The notes under the pieces: model-generated
The model's input: only the letters and a program-made list of their open reading frames with translations
The model's database searches: none
What the model was told of the DNA's origin: nothing
Assembly: GCF_009727055.1 (NCBI RefSeq)
Contig: NC_052349.1
Location: 36,423,109-36,487,108 of the forward strand
Direction of reading: 5' to 3'
Length of the DNA stretch: 64,000 bases
Origin: Benincasa hispida
Lineage: Eukaryota > Streptophyta > Magnoliopsida > Cucurbitales > Cucurbitaceae
Made by a program: the position numbers and the translations under genes
Part shown: one piece after another, positions 46,340 through 58,404 of the stretch
Numbering within the stretch: the first letter of the stretch is position 1
How the letters are laid out: the number at the start of each line of letters is the position of its first letter

Positions 46340-48680
46340 TTGGTATTAAAGCTTCATTTAAACATTCAATTTGGTTTAATTTTGGCTTGGTGAATGTTTT
46401 TTCATGAGTTATATGAAAATGGTGCACTGATATGGTTTTATGAGATTTAGCATTTAAATTCTCTTTGATTCCTTTGTTAAATTTGTAATTTGCTCTTAAT
46501 TGATGAGCTTATATGTGTGTCAAGAGTCTGTAATTTATTTGGAGTCATAAGAGTTTAAATTAAGGTGTAATCGAAGAAAGAAGTAAAGAAGGTTGAGTTG
46601 TAGAAATTTGAAGCTGTGCTTCTGTCCAAGCAGCGTTGCAACGCTTCTCATATTCTATCGAGGATCGAGTTTCAATCGAGCATCGAGGAGTGAGTTTCAA
46701 CCAACCGAGCAGCGAGTTTGAACCAACCAACTGTCGAGCAGTGAGTTTTCAACCGAAGACCAAGTGAGGACGAGCGAGTTTGAGCTGGTTCGATCGGTTT
46801 TCTTCAGTCCTGTTTGGTTTGGCCTCAAATGGTTTTTGTTTGGTCCGGTTCAAACAGTTCGGGTCTGGTTTGGGGTGGTTTGAGTGGTCCAGAAGCGTTT
46901 TGGAGCCAATTCTTGTTGAATTTTGTAAGAATTAGGCCTTTGTTTGCTTGAAAATGCCAAAACTAAAACCATATCAGTATGTGTTTAATTATTTATACAT
47001 GTGATGTATGTTATAATTAAATAAATCTTGTATATTCATAAAGTATGCCATGTAGATTTAAAGTCCCATTATACAGAGCATGTTACATGCATTACAAGTA
47101 TGTTATAAAGTGTTATAATATATAGTATATATGTTTATGGTTTCTTTTATTTAATATAAGTGTTATATTAAATATTGAATGCCTTTGATGTATGTTGTGG
47201 ATGTTTAGCATGTCTAAAATTTTGTAAGTTGTTATAAATTTGGGTTAGACATTTATAATCCATAACAAAGAACAACTACATGCTCACGTGGGTTAATCAC
47301 CTGTTTTAATAGTTAAAATAGGTCGTTAAACTTATAAAACTAGGGTTACAAACCCAACCGATATATAATCCTGACTAAGGCTAGGGGTATTTAAATTGAT
47401 GGTCTATGGAACACCTCCTACCTGGGGATTATGGCCGAATAATTAAGCGTTGTTAACTGGTTTTATGAGCAATACATGAGCGATGTGAGATTTTAAAACT
47501 GGTTTATCACCTAAACATCATAGGTCAAATCCATATATAAATGTTATACTTGGATAAACACATAGACTTAGGTTGTTTAATTAGCCAGAACAAGCCTAAG
47601 AAAATGTATACCCAGTTTAATGTTCAAACACTTTAGTGAGAGTTTAGTAACATATATGATATGCTATTAGAACACTTCAGTGAAAATAAATAACGTATAT
47701 GATATGTTAGAACACTTTAGTGGGAGATTAATAAACATATATGATATGATTATTTTTAGTTCTCATGTCCCTAAGAGTTCACGATCGAAATTCATGTTTC
47801 ACTTCGTGTCAATTATACCTCGACTGCTCCATTCGAAAATTGTTTACATGAATCGAGATTTTTGGTGAATAGGGGAAATTTTTCACCTTAAAATCAAATG
47901 TGATGTTTTGATTTTAATTTGCACGTCTCAAGATGTTCACACCGTGAGGTTTATGCGGCACTTCGTGTTGATTATACCTCGACTACTCCATTCGGAAAAT
48001 GTTTGCGGGAATCAATATCAAAGGGAATTAGGGGAAGTTGTTCAATGGAAAATCAAATATACGATATATTGATTTCAATTCTCACGTCCCTAGAAAATTT
48101 CCATCGTGAGATCCGTGCAACATTTCGTGTCAATTATACTTCGACTGCTCCATTCAGAAAGTGTTTGACACGAGGTCAAGATCAAAGTGAATGAGGGAAG
48201 TAGTTCATAGTAAGTAGATCAACATATCCTGCGGTTTCTTCTGTTGGTTTGGACCTTGAGATTCCTATGTCGCGCCTGCTTGTCGTCTTTAAGTCGGCCT
48301 CGCTAGTCGTTTAACGATAGCTATCCCTTCGGAGGGTTTTAACATAGGATTTAGAACAACTCAAACTCCAGAAATGGATAGGATTTCTAAAGTCGTTTTT
48401 AACTTTGACTTCATAATTTAGGAGCATCGTTGGGGCCGACTTCTGAGGTCTGAAAACAGAGGGTTAAACTTTCAAAATTACTAAAGAGTTAGTAATTTCT
48501 GACAAAAAACGGTAGCTAAATGACTATCGAAATATGAGTTATTCTGGGGATAGTATCTAGTAAAAAAATGTCTTGCTATAGTATCGTTGCAAAAATAATC
48601 TTGGGTATATTATTACTTTGCTAAAACTTGATTGGATTTAAATGCAACTCACTGATAAAATTTGTTTATATTTTTTAGAA
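46340..48680 (+). other. 5' leader of copia element E with tandem repeats
   Basis: This is untranslated leader between the primer site and gag. It contains CGAG/GAGTTT micro-repeats at 46660-46800, three units of 40-44 bp starting at 47627, 47671 and 47711 (AACACTTTAGTG...ATATGATATG), and three units of about 160 bp starting at 47760, 47919 and 48079. No coding function was found. Confidence 0.65.
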
Positions 48681-51615
48681 TGACGAGTTCATTAGTATAA
48701 TTGTTGGTATCTGATAAACTTATTAGGGATAATTATGCCACTTGGAAATAAAACTTGAATACTATACGGGTGATAGATGATTTACGGTTCGTTTTAACAG
48801 AGGAATGTCTTCTTATTCTTGGCTCAAATGCAAATCGAACTGTTCGAAATGCATACGACAGATGGATCAGGGCAAATGACAAAGCCCGTGCCTATATTCT
48901 TGCTAGCATATCTGATGTCTTGGCGAAGAAACATGAGAGTATAGATACTGCCAAAGAGATTATGGAATCTCTTCGTTGGATGTTTGGACAACCGTCCTTC
49001 TCCCTGAGACATGATGCTATTAACTATGTTTACAACTGTCGTATGAAAGAAAGGGCCTCTGTTGGAGAACATGTCTTGGACATGATGGTCCTCTTTAATG
49101 TGACAGAAGTAAATTGAGCAGTCGTTGACGAGAAAAGTTAAGATGGTTTTTGATGACGGAAAATTAGATATCAATTACTCAACAACTAAAATTTCGTGGA
49201 CGCAATATGCGATGCATGTCTTAAGTTATGCGTTGATTATCATGCATCGATGGTCGTGCATTGGAATGACTATTCGTTAACAAATGTATGCGATGACCAT
49301 GCGTCTTGTCACAAATTTTCATGTGCTCACGCCAAGTATAACGCGAACGCAAGTTTCTTGGGTGATCCGAGGTCGAACTCAGGGACTTGTAGCAAGATGT
49401 ATGCGGTAATGTGCATGCAGCGGTTGAATAAAAGAATGTTGGAGGGGTTGTTAAGCTAACACTACTCCTACTCCTAGCTATCAGACAACACAATGAGAAT
49501 ATGAATGAGAGGTGGAGACACGACAACTATTGACATGAAGTAAATAGATGGAAAAATAGATAAAATGTGGAGATTTCTTCATTCCAACCCTTAAGAGTGA
49601 CCACAAGGGTAACCTTAGTCAATGCAAGCATGCTGTCATGGCACATACACTTAAGCCTAATTTTAGGATGTATGCGATGTATATGCAAAAGTGCCGAGAA
49701 GCCTATGCCAGCCTAAACCCCTATAACCCGCTTACGTGCTCTCGCCGCATGAGCGTGATGGCCGCATATCACCACGATATCCTACTTCCTGGACGCATGC
49801 AATATCCTATCCGTAGGGTGCCTACGCTGTGTGATGGCAAACGAAACTTATTCCTAAGTCTCCATTCTTGCTTATGCAAACCTAATCTAGCTCTTCCGAG
49901 CATCGATTCTAACCTAGCTCTCTCGAGTCTTAGGTTCTTTCTTTAGTCTCTCTCCCGAGTAGCTCTAAAGGTGCAATGGATGCATACATAAGACAAGGTA
50001 ACCACATGAACTTGGCTAACGTAAGATTATTCCTATCTCTAGTGAATACTTGCTTACATTGCTTAATGCGAGCAACCACTTACCCTCTCGGGCAGTTAGT
50101 TGTTGCTGACTCTACTCATGGACAAGCGTGTTACAGCTTCACACTAAGCAAATAAGCTTTTCTTACACACACCTTCCAGTGGTTTGCTACATGCTTTATA
50201 TCTCTAATCCACATGCAATCTCACTAAGTGATGCAATGAAGTTATGGATGCTAAGTAAAGAAAAGTAGAGATGGAATCGAAGGAAACACAGAAATGCATT
50301 GAACATATAATGTATTAATTCCTTAATCACAAAATGTAATACAATACAATATAAGAAAAGAAGAGAAAATGAAATGACCAGCTTGAAGCAAAGACTTACT
50401 TCCAGCGAATGTGCGTTAAGATTGTCGATGGTGCCATGGATGGGCGGTGGAGCTAACTCTCCCAAGATCTAGCTCCGATCGAAGGCTCCGGTCATCACTC
50501 GGAATGGAGGAAGGAGATGGAGAACTCTCAAGCTTTCTTGTCACGTATTTTTCTAGATCGTAGGGATAAACCCTGGATGAGTTGAAATTCTGCTCATAAG
50601 CTTCTTTATATAGAGCCTGGATCGCCGACAGCATTAATGGATTGCTCTGATTATGACATTCACGACGCGTTTAGTCCTTTCTGAATCTCTGTTGCTAACA
50701 GCATGGTAGGTGAAATGTCAACATCATCTTTTGATTTTTCCGAGATATGCGTTGACGCGTTCATTCCACCATCCTTACGTTGATCCCACTAGTATGCGTT
50801 ATCGTGTAGCCGCAATCATGCAGTGATCGCATTCACTTAATACCGCAACTCTACACGATGATCGCAATCTATTGACGAGTACAACTCCCATGCGATGGAT
50901 GCATGCGGCTGATTACTGCAACACCCATGCATTGATCGAACGCGTTCGCCTTTGTGATGGAGAGTTTCTCTGCATGGGGTCGTCTATGTAGTGGTCCAAC
51001 TTCCGCGTTTGTGTCCACTTCTTGCGTTAGCTACAAAAATAGAACATTTAACGCATAATAACACATAATAATGGATTAGTCGAGATTCATCATGCTGAAC
51101 GATGCAAGCTCATTTTCTCATGAATTCCTAATATAATTGTCGCATATTCTGCTTAACAACCTTCATAATTCTAAATAAAAGGTCTAAGATGACATGCATT
51201 TTTGCATGTCATTAGATTTATACTAGAATCTCTTCCTAAGAGTTTTCTATAGTTTTGTACGAACGCGCTTATGAATAAAATAGAATATAACCTGACTACT
51301 CTTCTAAATGAGCTACAGGCTTACCAGAATATGATGAGAGCAAAAGGTATGGAACCAGAAGTAAATATTACTACCGCTGAGAAGAGAGAAATGTCATCCA
51401 AAAAGCCTGATATTGCTTCTTCTTCACAGACGAAGAGTATTCCAGTTAAGAAGAACAAGGGGAAAGGGAAGAAAAAACCCCTTGGTAAAAGACGCAAGGC
51501 TAATGTTGCAGATAAAGGAAAATGTTTCCACTGCAATGAAGAAGGGCACTGGAAGAGAAACTGCCCTCAGTACCTTGCTGAGAAGATAGCAGAGAAAGCA
51601 AAACAAGCAAACTAG
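48681..51615 (+). pseudogene. gag of copia element E, split by a solo LTR
   Basis: The first part (48681-49143) reads DNYATWK, VIDDLRFVLTEEC, WIRANDKARAYILASISDVL, AKKHESIDTAKEIMESLRWM and GEHVLDMMVLFNVTEVN. This is the UBN2-type copia gag. The second part (51217-51615) continues with FILESLPKSF, MNKIEYNLTTLLNELQAYQN, a basic linker and the zinc knuckle CFHCNEEGHWKRNC (CX2CX4HX4C). Stops occur after TSSLV near the start, at the Trp of ATWK-N and in SFL-F. The 2.07-kb interval between the parts is a solo LTR. Confidence 0.88.
49144..51211 (-). repeat. Solo LTR (copy X3) inside copia gag
   Basis: It separates two collinear parts of gag. Plus-strand ends are TGGTTTTTGATG and TGCATTTTTGCATGTCA. 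The flanks TAAGA (49139-49143) and TTAGA (51212-51216) match at four of five positions. Interior words (ATGCGATG, CAAGTATAACGCG, GGTCGAACTCAGGGACT, AACTTATTCCTAAGTC) link it to X1 and X2. There is no coding capacity. Confidence 0.75.
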
Positions 51616-52705
51616 TTCTTGATGATTGCTTGCTATACTTCAGTTGACCAATAGTTGATGTTGCCATCTGAAGATGATCTTATCTACTTTTGTTACTGTA
51701 ATAAAAGTTATTTTGTCTTGTTGTAAAGAACAAATTGTATAAACTTTTTGTTGTAAATGAAATGTTCATTAGCAAAAGTTATGTTTGTTCTATTGCAAAG
51801 CAACTTTTGTTAGAACCAATCTAATTAAAAGCCTTTTGCAAATATTTAGATATTTAAAACAACTAAAAATCAATAAAGGCAAGAAGTTATTTAACCTAAA
51901 TAATAAGCTTAGAACACTTGACAAGTTCAAGTGTGTATAAAACTTGTTAGGTAAAATAAAACTGAAATACTTCGATTGGATCAAAGTATAGAAAGTTTGA
52001 GATTTCTAGGACTATTTGATAGAACATGAAATCTAGTAAAAACTTTCTACACCTAGTTGCCTTAATTGTTTTTGAACATCATTCCAATTTAAGGTATTTC
52101 TGAAATCCATATGAGATATGGAGAACTCATAAAAGCTGTTTATGATATGTAAGAGTTTTTTACATAGTTCAGAAACTTGAAAAGCTTGATATACGTGTTA
52201 ATATTGAATCCTTAAGTGTTGGAATATTGTTCGACATCACAATGTATTATTTGTTTCTATAAAAGTTTGAATATTTTAATAAAAAATTATTGATTAAAAT
52301 TGACACTGTAAACGAAAGGTTGTTTAGACAGGTCAAATGCATCTTACTCAAAGAGTTGAGAGTACCTTGATGTAGTGGGAGGAATATATGACTTCTTAGC
52401 CATTATTGAGAAGCAAGTGTTGTGACAATAAGATGCATTCTCCATATAGTTTAATAAGAAGTGTATTGTATACTAACATGTTTACAGCGATTTTCTTGGC
52501 TAAAGTTTTTGAGAATCTCCTAGTAAGACTATACTACCAGGTAACCTAGCGCAAATGGAAAAAAACTGGGTATGTGATATCGAATGGTAAACCATGGGTA
52601 TGTGATGCCCTAGTTTATTGTATTTCTCTGTAAAAACTCAAAAACCTCAGTATTATATATTCAGATATATATGTTACCACTGGAGTTTTAGTCCAAGTGG
52701 GCGTT
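51616..52705 (+). other. Deleted interior and 3' end of element E
   Basis: No RT or integrase reading is seen. The last part (GGTATGTGATGCCCTAGTTTA near 52600) matches the equivalent stretch before the 3' LTR of element A (30580-30600). This shows that the interior is joined from gag to the 3' end. GTCCAAGTGGGCGT precedes the LTR. Confidence 0.6.
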
Positions 52706-54537
52706 TGTTAGGTTTTATGTCTTAAAACTTGTGGTTTGTAAATAATAAAACATATTCTCAAAATTCAATAAGTTGTTATTGAATATATGAATTGCTTATT
52801 TCGTTTTAGAAATAAATCCAATAAACTAAAAGATCCATGACTATTACATGAATACTTGAACTTAGAGACATAAAAGTGGATCAGGTTCGAGTAAATAGTC
52901 AAAATGATCTATAGTATATGAACAAGCTTAGGTGCCTTATTCTGGTAACACTATCGGATACGGCCCACTCTGTAGTTGTTACAAGGAGTTGTAAAGTGCT
53001 AGAGATGAAGTGATCCTTATTCGTACATGTCATGACATGAGGAGTGAGGCATTTTTGCAATGAGTTTGTATAAGATCGGACAACGAAATAATTCACTCTT
53101 ATTTTATAACATTGTTTACTGTTTAAGACTAATTATTTCAAAGCGATGACCTAGGTAACTTGACCTTAGTTCTAAGCTAACTATGAACTCCTATTTATTC
53201 GGGATTATCCTTAGATTTGCATAGGTGAGGGTTGGCTTAATAGTGTTGACTCAATAAATCTCCATTTCAGAGGTAAGACCGGGTAGATAACTGTGGACAC
53301 AGGGTGCAAGATGGAATTCACCCCTACCCGCTTTCAGGGATAGTAGAGAGGTTGTTCCCTTAAGTGCCGATGCCGGGTCTTGAACAAGGGGCCTCACCCT
53401 CTCATTGGCCCAAGAGGGACTCGGTTTGTTGATTGAACCACAAATCAATTATTCATTAGAGGATGAGTGGGACTTAAGGAACAAGAAGTAATCTTGGGGG
53501 TAAAACAACCATTTGACCCAGCCGTTATTACGAAGAACCTGTGAAGGGTTAACTTACTAATCATGGTTATATCGAGTGGACGTAATATACCTACAGTGAG
53601 GGAAGTGCAACTCTGGGCTTTAGTGGAGTGACCTAGTAGTTAACGAATGAGGGTTAATTTGGTGTAAAGAGATTAGTCAATTAATCTTAGATCGTTGGAG
53701 CCCATGATCTGTAGGTCCATGAGGTCCCCTACTAACTCACAAATGGATTAGCCTTAGAGTAGCGTGATAAATTAATTTGAAACGTTTAAATTAGAATTAA
53801 GGGAATTAGTAATTATATATGATATAATTATGCATTTAATTTTGGAATTAAATGAAATTGGAGAATCAATTAATATTTAAATATGATTTAAATATTAAAT
53901 TCATGAATATGGATTCATGATGGTGGAATTAATGTTAAATTAATTTAATATTTGATATTGAATTAATTAGAATTAATTAAATTGTTTAATTAATTATTAA
54001 TAATTAATTTTATTAGAAAATTAATTAATGAATCAATTTTATAAAATTAATAAAGATTTCATTTTTGAAAATTTGATTTTGGAAATCAAATTTCAAAATA
54101 AAAAAAAAATGAAAAGAGATGGAAAATGGAAAATCCCAAAAGTGGGATTTCTCCACTTTCAAACCAAGTTGCTCACACACTCTCCACCTTAATCTTGAGT
54201 CAATTTTCCAAGCATGAGGTGCAATTCATGCAATAATCCTCTTTGCATGAAAGTCATGCAATAAATAAAGAAGATTGAACTGGAAATCGGGCATGCAACT
54301 GAAAGGTATTTGTTGAAAAACTTGAGGTTGAAGAAGGTCTTCTCCTATGGTGATGCAGTAACCTCATCTCCGTAGAGAAGGCCTTGAGGTGGTTCACAAG
54401 CTGATTTGGAGGAGATTTGCAATTGGAATTCGAGTTTCAAGTGGTTCTTCAAAGGTATGTTATGAAGCCCTCTTATTAGTTTATGAGCATACTCAATTTA
54501 AAGCCAAAATTAATGAATTAGAATGCTTAATGATGTG
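52706..54537 (+). repeat. 3' LTR of copia element E (end truncated)
   Basis: It starts TGTTAGGTTTTATG. It is about 1.83 kb and is collinear with the antisense LTR at 58410-63243. Comparison with that copy and with 46338 suggests only a few tens of bases are missing at its 3' end. Gypsy LTR sequence begins at 54538. Confidence 0.82.
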
Positions 54538-54999
54538 AGTAGACAACATACTAGGAACCATATGTATATGAGTTTTAGGAACATGGGACATAAAATAGTG
54601 GTTTGTTGTATAACCATATAAGTGTTTCTAATGTACATAGATGGAGATAGTTATGATATGTGTTTATGAATGTCCTGAAATCAATACATCGAATGGAAAT
54701 TAAATGTATTCAATGATCATTGTGTAACTGATCTTCATCATGCTTTGTCCTCACTCACATGCATCCTAGGAAAACTCCCAGGAGGTCACCCAACATAGAA
54801 TTGCTCCAAGCTAAGCACGCTTAACTTTGGATTTCTTATGATTGAGCCAACGAAAAGGAATGTGCATCTTGTTGGTATAGGTAGTAACTTTCAATTCTTT
54901 TAAGCCTTTCTTAACCATACTTTTATGTCCTCAGGATCCCTCTCATTTGGATATGATATCGGTTCATTCATGTACCCCTCATGAACTCGGGTCGTTACA
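54538..54999 (+). repeat. Gypsy LTR, 3' portion, carrying a 5S rRNA-like segment
   Basis: It ends GGGTCGTTACA, followed by a diverged primer site (GTGTTAGAGCGTC, 55011) and a gypsy gag region. The 5' part is lost at the junction with the copia LTR. The 5S-like segment is at 54761-54880. Confidence 0.6.
54761..54880 (-). ncRNA. 5S rRNA-derived segment (Cassandra-like) inside an LTR
   Basis: On the minus strand the best blocks are CCAAAGTTAAGCGTGCTTAG and TTGGGTGACCTCCTGGGAGT. They align in order and spacing with plant 5S rRNA (CGAAGTTAAGCGTGCTTGGG and ATGGGTGACCTCCTGGGAAG), over a total of about 120 bp, the length of 5S. The termini are strongly diverged, so it is not a functional 5S gene. 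Cassandra retroelements are known to carry 5S promoters in their LTRs. Confidence 0.72.
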
Positions 55000-55099
55000 T
55001 TAAGGGTTAGGTGTTAGAGCGTCATCATGTCTTAGGCTTGCATTTAGTAGGATATCAATGATTTTTACTAAACATGGTGCCATATATTACAATCTAGGC

Positions 55100-55640
55100 A
55101 TTATGACTTGTTGTGGCAGGACGGAGAAATAGCCAATTGATAGAACTAGTAAAGCTCCTGGTGGTGTGAAAACTAGAACCGAGGAATAAAAAATCAATCA
55201 ACCCTACATTGAGATGAATTTCGGGGAACGGATGATGACCAGATTGGCTCAGGAAATTCCTGCCAGTTTGAGAGTCATACAAGATAATCTATAGAATAAC
55301 TTTGGGATAGAACGTTTGAAGGCCTTAGAAGCCCCAATATTTTCAAGGGCAGCTGATTCTGCAGATGTAGAGAAATGGATGGAAATGATAGAAAAGTGTT
55401 TTGGAGTAATGAGATGCCTATATGGCAGGAAGGTGAGACTTGCTACTTTCTTACTATAAGGAGAGGCATAAGACTGGTGGCATATGACTTAGTTACGCCA
55501 TAGAGGCAAAGTGATTAGTTGGGAGAAATTTAGAAGATTCTTCTATGACAAGTTTTATCCAAGGACATCCTACGATACGAAAATGGAATGAATTTTTGAA
55601 GTTAGTACAAGGAACGATGACTGGATCAGATATGACCAGA
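55100..55640 (+). pseudogene. Gypsy gag fragment
   Basis: Plus-strand reading gives the gypsy gag core: RLKALEAPIFSRAADSADVE, KWMEMIEKCFGVMRCLYGRK and VRLATFLL-GEA-DWWHMT, then ISWEKFRRFFYDKFYPRTSY. Stops replace codons near 55457, 55469 and 55588. Behind the 5S-bearing LTR and its primer site it forms the start of a gypsy element whose pol genes are absent. Confidence 0.82.
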
Positions 55641-56900
55641 GTATACTGGGAAGTCTAGAGGAACTTGAGGCCTGTAATGTGTATCTATATTTAGCCTTGA
55701 GGCACCTCTGCGTGCATATATGACCTTGTTATTTAGTTTACTACCACAGGGGACATTTGATGTGTGGTATGTCTAGGACAACCATATATCCTTGTCCAGA
55801 GTAACTCACTGGTACGGAGTGAACCACGTGCTAGGTCGTATCATGCCCAAATTAAATTCCATGACTTACTCCACTAAATATAGCAAGGGAAGTACGTAGA
55901 ACTGATTTGAATTTCTCAAGTTTGAAACTTATAGGATGTAACCGGAGGGGGGGGTTGTGAAATTTCAAACATAAATTGCATGAAAATTGAAATGCATAGA
56001 GTAAATTGAGTGAATTTTGTGTTAAATAATCAATCGAACAAAACACTTAGCTTGGGTCGTTCTAGTTTATTCCATTCACTTTTCAATTCTATCATAGACT
56101 AAATCATACAATTAATTTGAGATTTTCCAATTGAAACTTAGCCTACTCGTTTTGAATCCTAATCGGTAGTCCATAAAATCGAGTTAATTCAAAGAAAAGC
56201 GAGAATCCTCCACTAACCTATAAATCAACAAGCATTAAGATTAAGGGCAATGCTAATCCAAACAATTGATTTCCATCGTCTAATCAATTATTTGAGCGAG
56301 AATTATCCAGATTATAAAGTAATGCTTATCAAATGGAATCCCAATTTAACTTCACAAACTTTCTTAATCATTGCTTCTAGGTGATCACTATCTAACGATT
56401 ATAAATTAGAGCCAATCAAAGCATTCAATCACGCAAACATAGTTAATTTTTTAGATTATCCCATGCAAGACAGATTGGAGTTTAAATTCAAGATAAATTC
56501 TCATACAAAACAGAATAATCTCAGTGGAATTACAAACCGAGTCTCAAGAACGAAAACAGAATGGAATAAACTACGAAACCCAAGCTAAGAATTTACCCTT
56601 TAGCCACAAATCATCTTCTAAATCGAATTCTCAATTTCTATGGTGTTCAAAAGGCAAGAAAGTTCAATATTCTGTTTAGAGTAGAGGGAAAAATCAAGCC
56701 AAATCAGAATGGGGGCGTTCTCTCTTTTAACCTCGGACTGCAATTTATTTATAGCAGTCGCTGCAGCGTTAACGCTGTGCACAACATCGCAATGTTGCCC
56801 TGTCTCTCGCGCTTCCGCCATTAAGTTCGTAGCATTGCAACGCTGCGCTATTCTTCATGGAATAGGTAGCTATTGCCTTACAGCGTTGCACAATGCTCCG
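55641..56900. repeat. Gypsy LTR fragments and leader debris
   Basis: 55632-55690 resembles the 39.5-kb LTR sub-repeat. 55690-55850 resembles gypsy leader sequence. 55850-56900 is probably the LTR or 3' end region of the antisense Athila/Tat-like element to its right. It contains repeated CAGCGTT/GCAACGCTG words at 56760-56900. There is no gene. Confidence 0.4.
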
Positions 56901-56901
56901 A

Positions 56902-58404
56902 CTAGGCAGAATCTTCAATTTTCTTTACCTTTTTCTCCATTTGTTCAATTCTCCACAAAGCATCGTCAAGACGAAGGCTCCAATCTTTCCTTCTTGGGTT
57001 GACCACTTTCTCTAAGATAGCCTTCACTTCCTTGTTAGATACCTCCACCTGCCCATTTGTCTGGGGGTGGTACGAGGTGACAATATGATGTTGTACACCG
57101 TACTTTTTCAACAAGGAAGTAATGACTCGATTGCAGAAATGTGATCTTTGGTCATTGATGATTGCCTTAGGGAAGCCAGATCTGCATAAAATGTTAACAA
57201 AAACCCTGCAACCACTTTAGCATCATCAGTAATAGTGGCCTTTGCTTCCACCCATTTGGAAACATAGTCCACTGCTAACAGAATATACTTAAACCCATAA
57301 GATGAAGAAAACGGTCCCATAAAATCTATCCCCCACACATCAAATATTTCACAGAAAAGAATAGGGACTTGTGGCATTTCATTCCTACGAGACAAACCTC
57401 ATGACTTTTGACAACGTTCACAAGTCTTACAAAGAAAATATGCATTCCTAAACAAAGTGTCCCGATATAATCCCGAATCTAAGACTTTTTTAGCGATTCC
57501 TTTGGGACTAAAGTGTCCACCACATGCATGCTTATGATAGAATTCTAAAACAGAAAAGAACTCATCATTAGGGACACACCTCCTAACAACCTGATCAGAA
57601 CAAAATTTTCATAAATAAGGCTCCTTCTAGACATAATATTTTGACTCACTTTTTATTTTATCTCTTCTATGCTCGTTCCTTCCATAAGGGAACTCACCAT
57701 TGGTCAAATAATTAACGAGGTTAGCATACCATGGAGTCATAGAAATACCGTCTGCTGGCATCAGTGTATGGTCAAAGAAGTCTCCATCAGAACTGAGACA
57801 ATCCCCTTCAGCTACAAGCCTGCTCAGGTGATCGACAACAACATTCTCACATTCCTTTCTATCTTGAAGCTTCAGGTTAAACTCCTGGAGGAGAAGAACC
57901 CACCTCAAAAATTTGGGCTTGGACTCCTTTTCAGACATGAGATAGCACAAAGCTGCATGATCAGAAAAAACAACTACCTCAGATCCAACAATATAAGAAC
58001 GAAAATTTTCAAGAGCAAATATAACAACTAAAAACTTCTTTTCTGTCGTGGTGTAGTTGTACTGAGTCGGATTGAGGGTCTTTGAAGCGTAGTAGATCAC
58101 ATGATGTTTCTTATCAATATTCTGTCCCAAAATTGCTCCTACAACATGATTGCTTGCATCACACATGATCTCAAAGGGAAGATCTCAACAAGGAGCTTGA
58201 ATAACCGGAGCACATGACAAAGCATTTTTCAGCACGTTAAAGCTTGCCTTGCATTCATCATTAAACTAAAAAGCCACATCCTTGTGTAGAAGAGAGGTCA
58301 TCAGTTGAGTAATTTTGCTAAAATCTTTGATAAACTTACTATAGAAACCTACATGCCTAAGAAAAGATCAAACCTCCTTCACGTTTGTGGGATGATGGAG
58401 CTTA
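56902..58404 (-). pseudogene. Athila/Tat-like gypsy RNase H and integrase
   Basis: On the minus strand, reading from 58404 down: RT end (HHPTNVKEV, GFYSKFIKDFSKI), RNase H (FEIMCDASNHVVGAILGQ, HHVIYYASKTLNPTQYNYTT, CENVVVDHLSRL), then integrase ([53 protein letters not shown]). The WGIDFMGPF style is typical of the non-chromodomain Athila/Tat branch. Stops at several points, the loss of the second catalytic segment near 57160-57200 and the truncated C-terminus show decay. Confidence 0.88.

Larger units (their letters stand above)
42503..54537 (+). mobile_element. Copia element E, nested and internally deleted
   Basis: The 5' LTR (42503-46338) lacks its first part and is interrupted by an antisense LTR fragment. 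The primer-binding site is TTGGTATTAAAGCTTC at 46340. A 2.3-kb leader follows, then gag from 48681, interrupted by a solo LTR (49144-51211) and resuming to 51615. The interior then jumps to the 3' end (protease, integrase, RT and RNase H deleted). The 3' LTR begins TGTTAGG at 52706 and is cut at about 54537. Confidence 0.8.

Noticed and set aside
54761..54880. Functional 5S rRNA gene
   Set aside because: Termini and several internal positions are diverged, it is a single copy, and it is embedded in an LTR. It was kept only as a 5S-derived segment.
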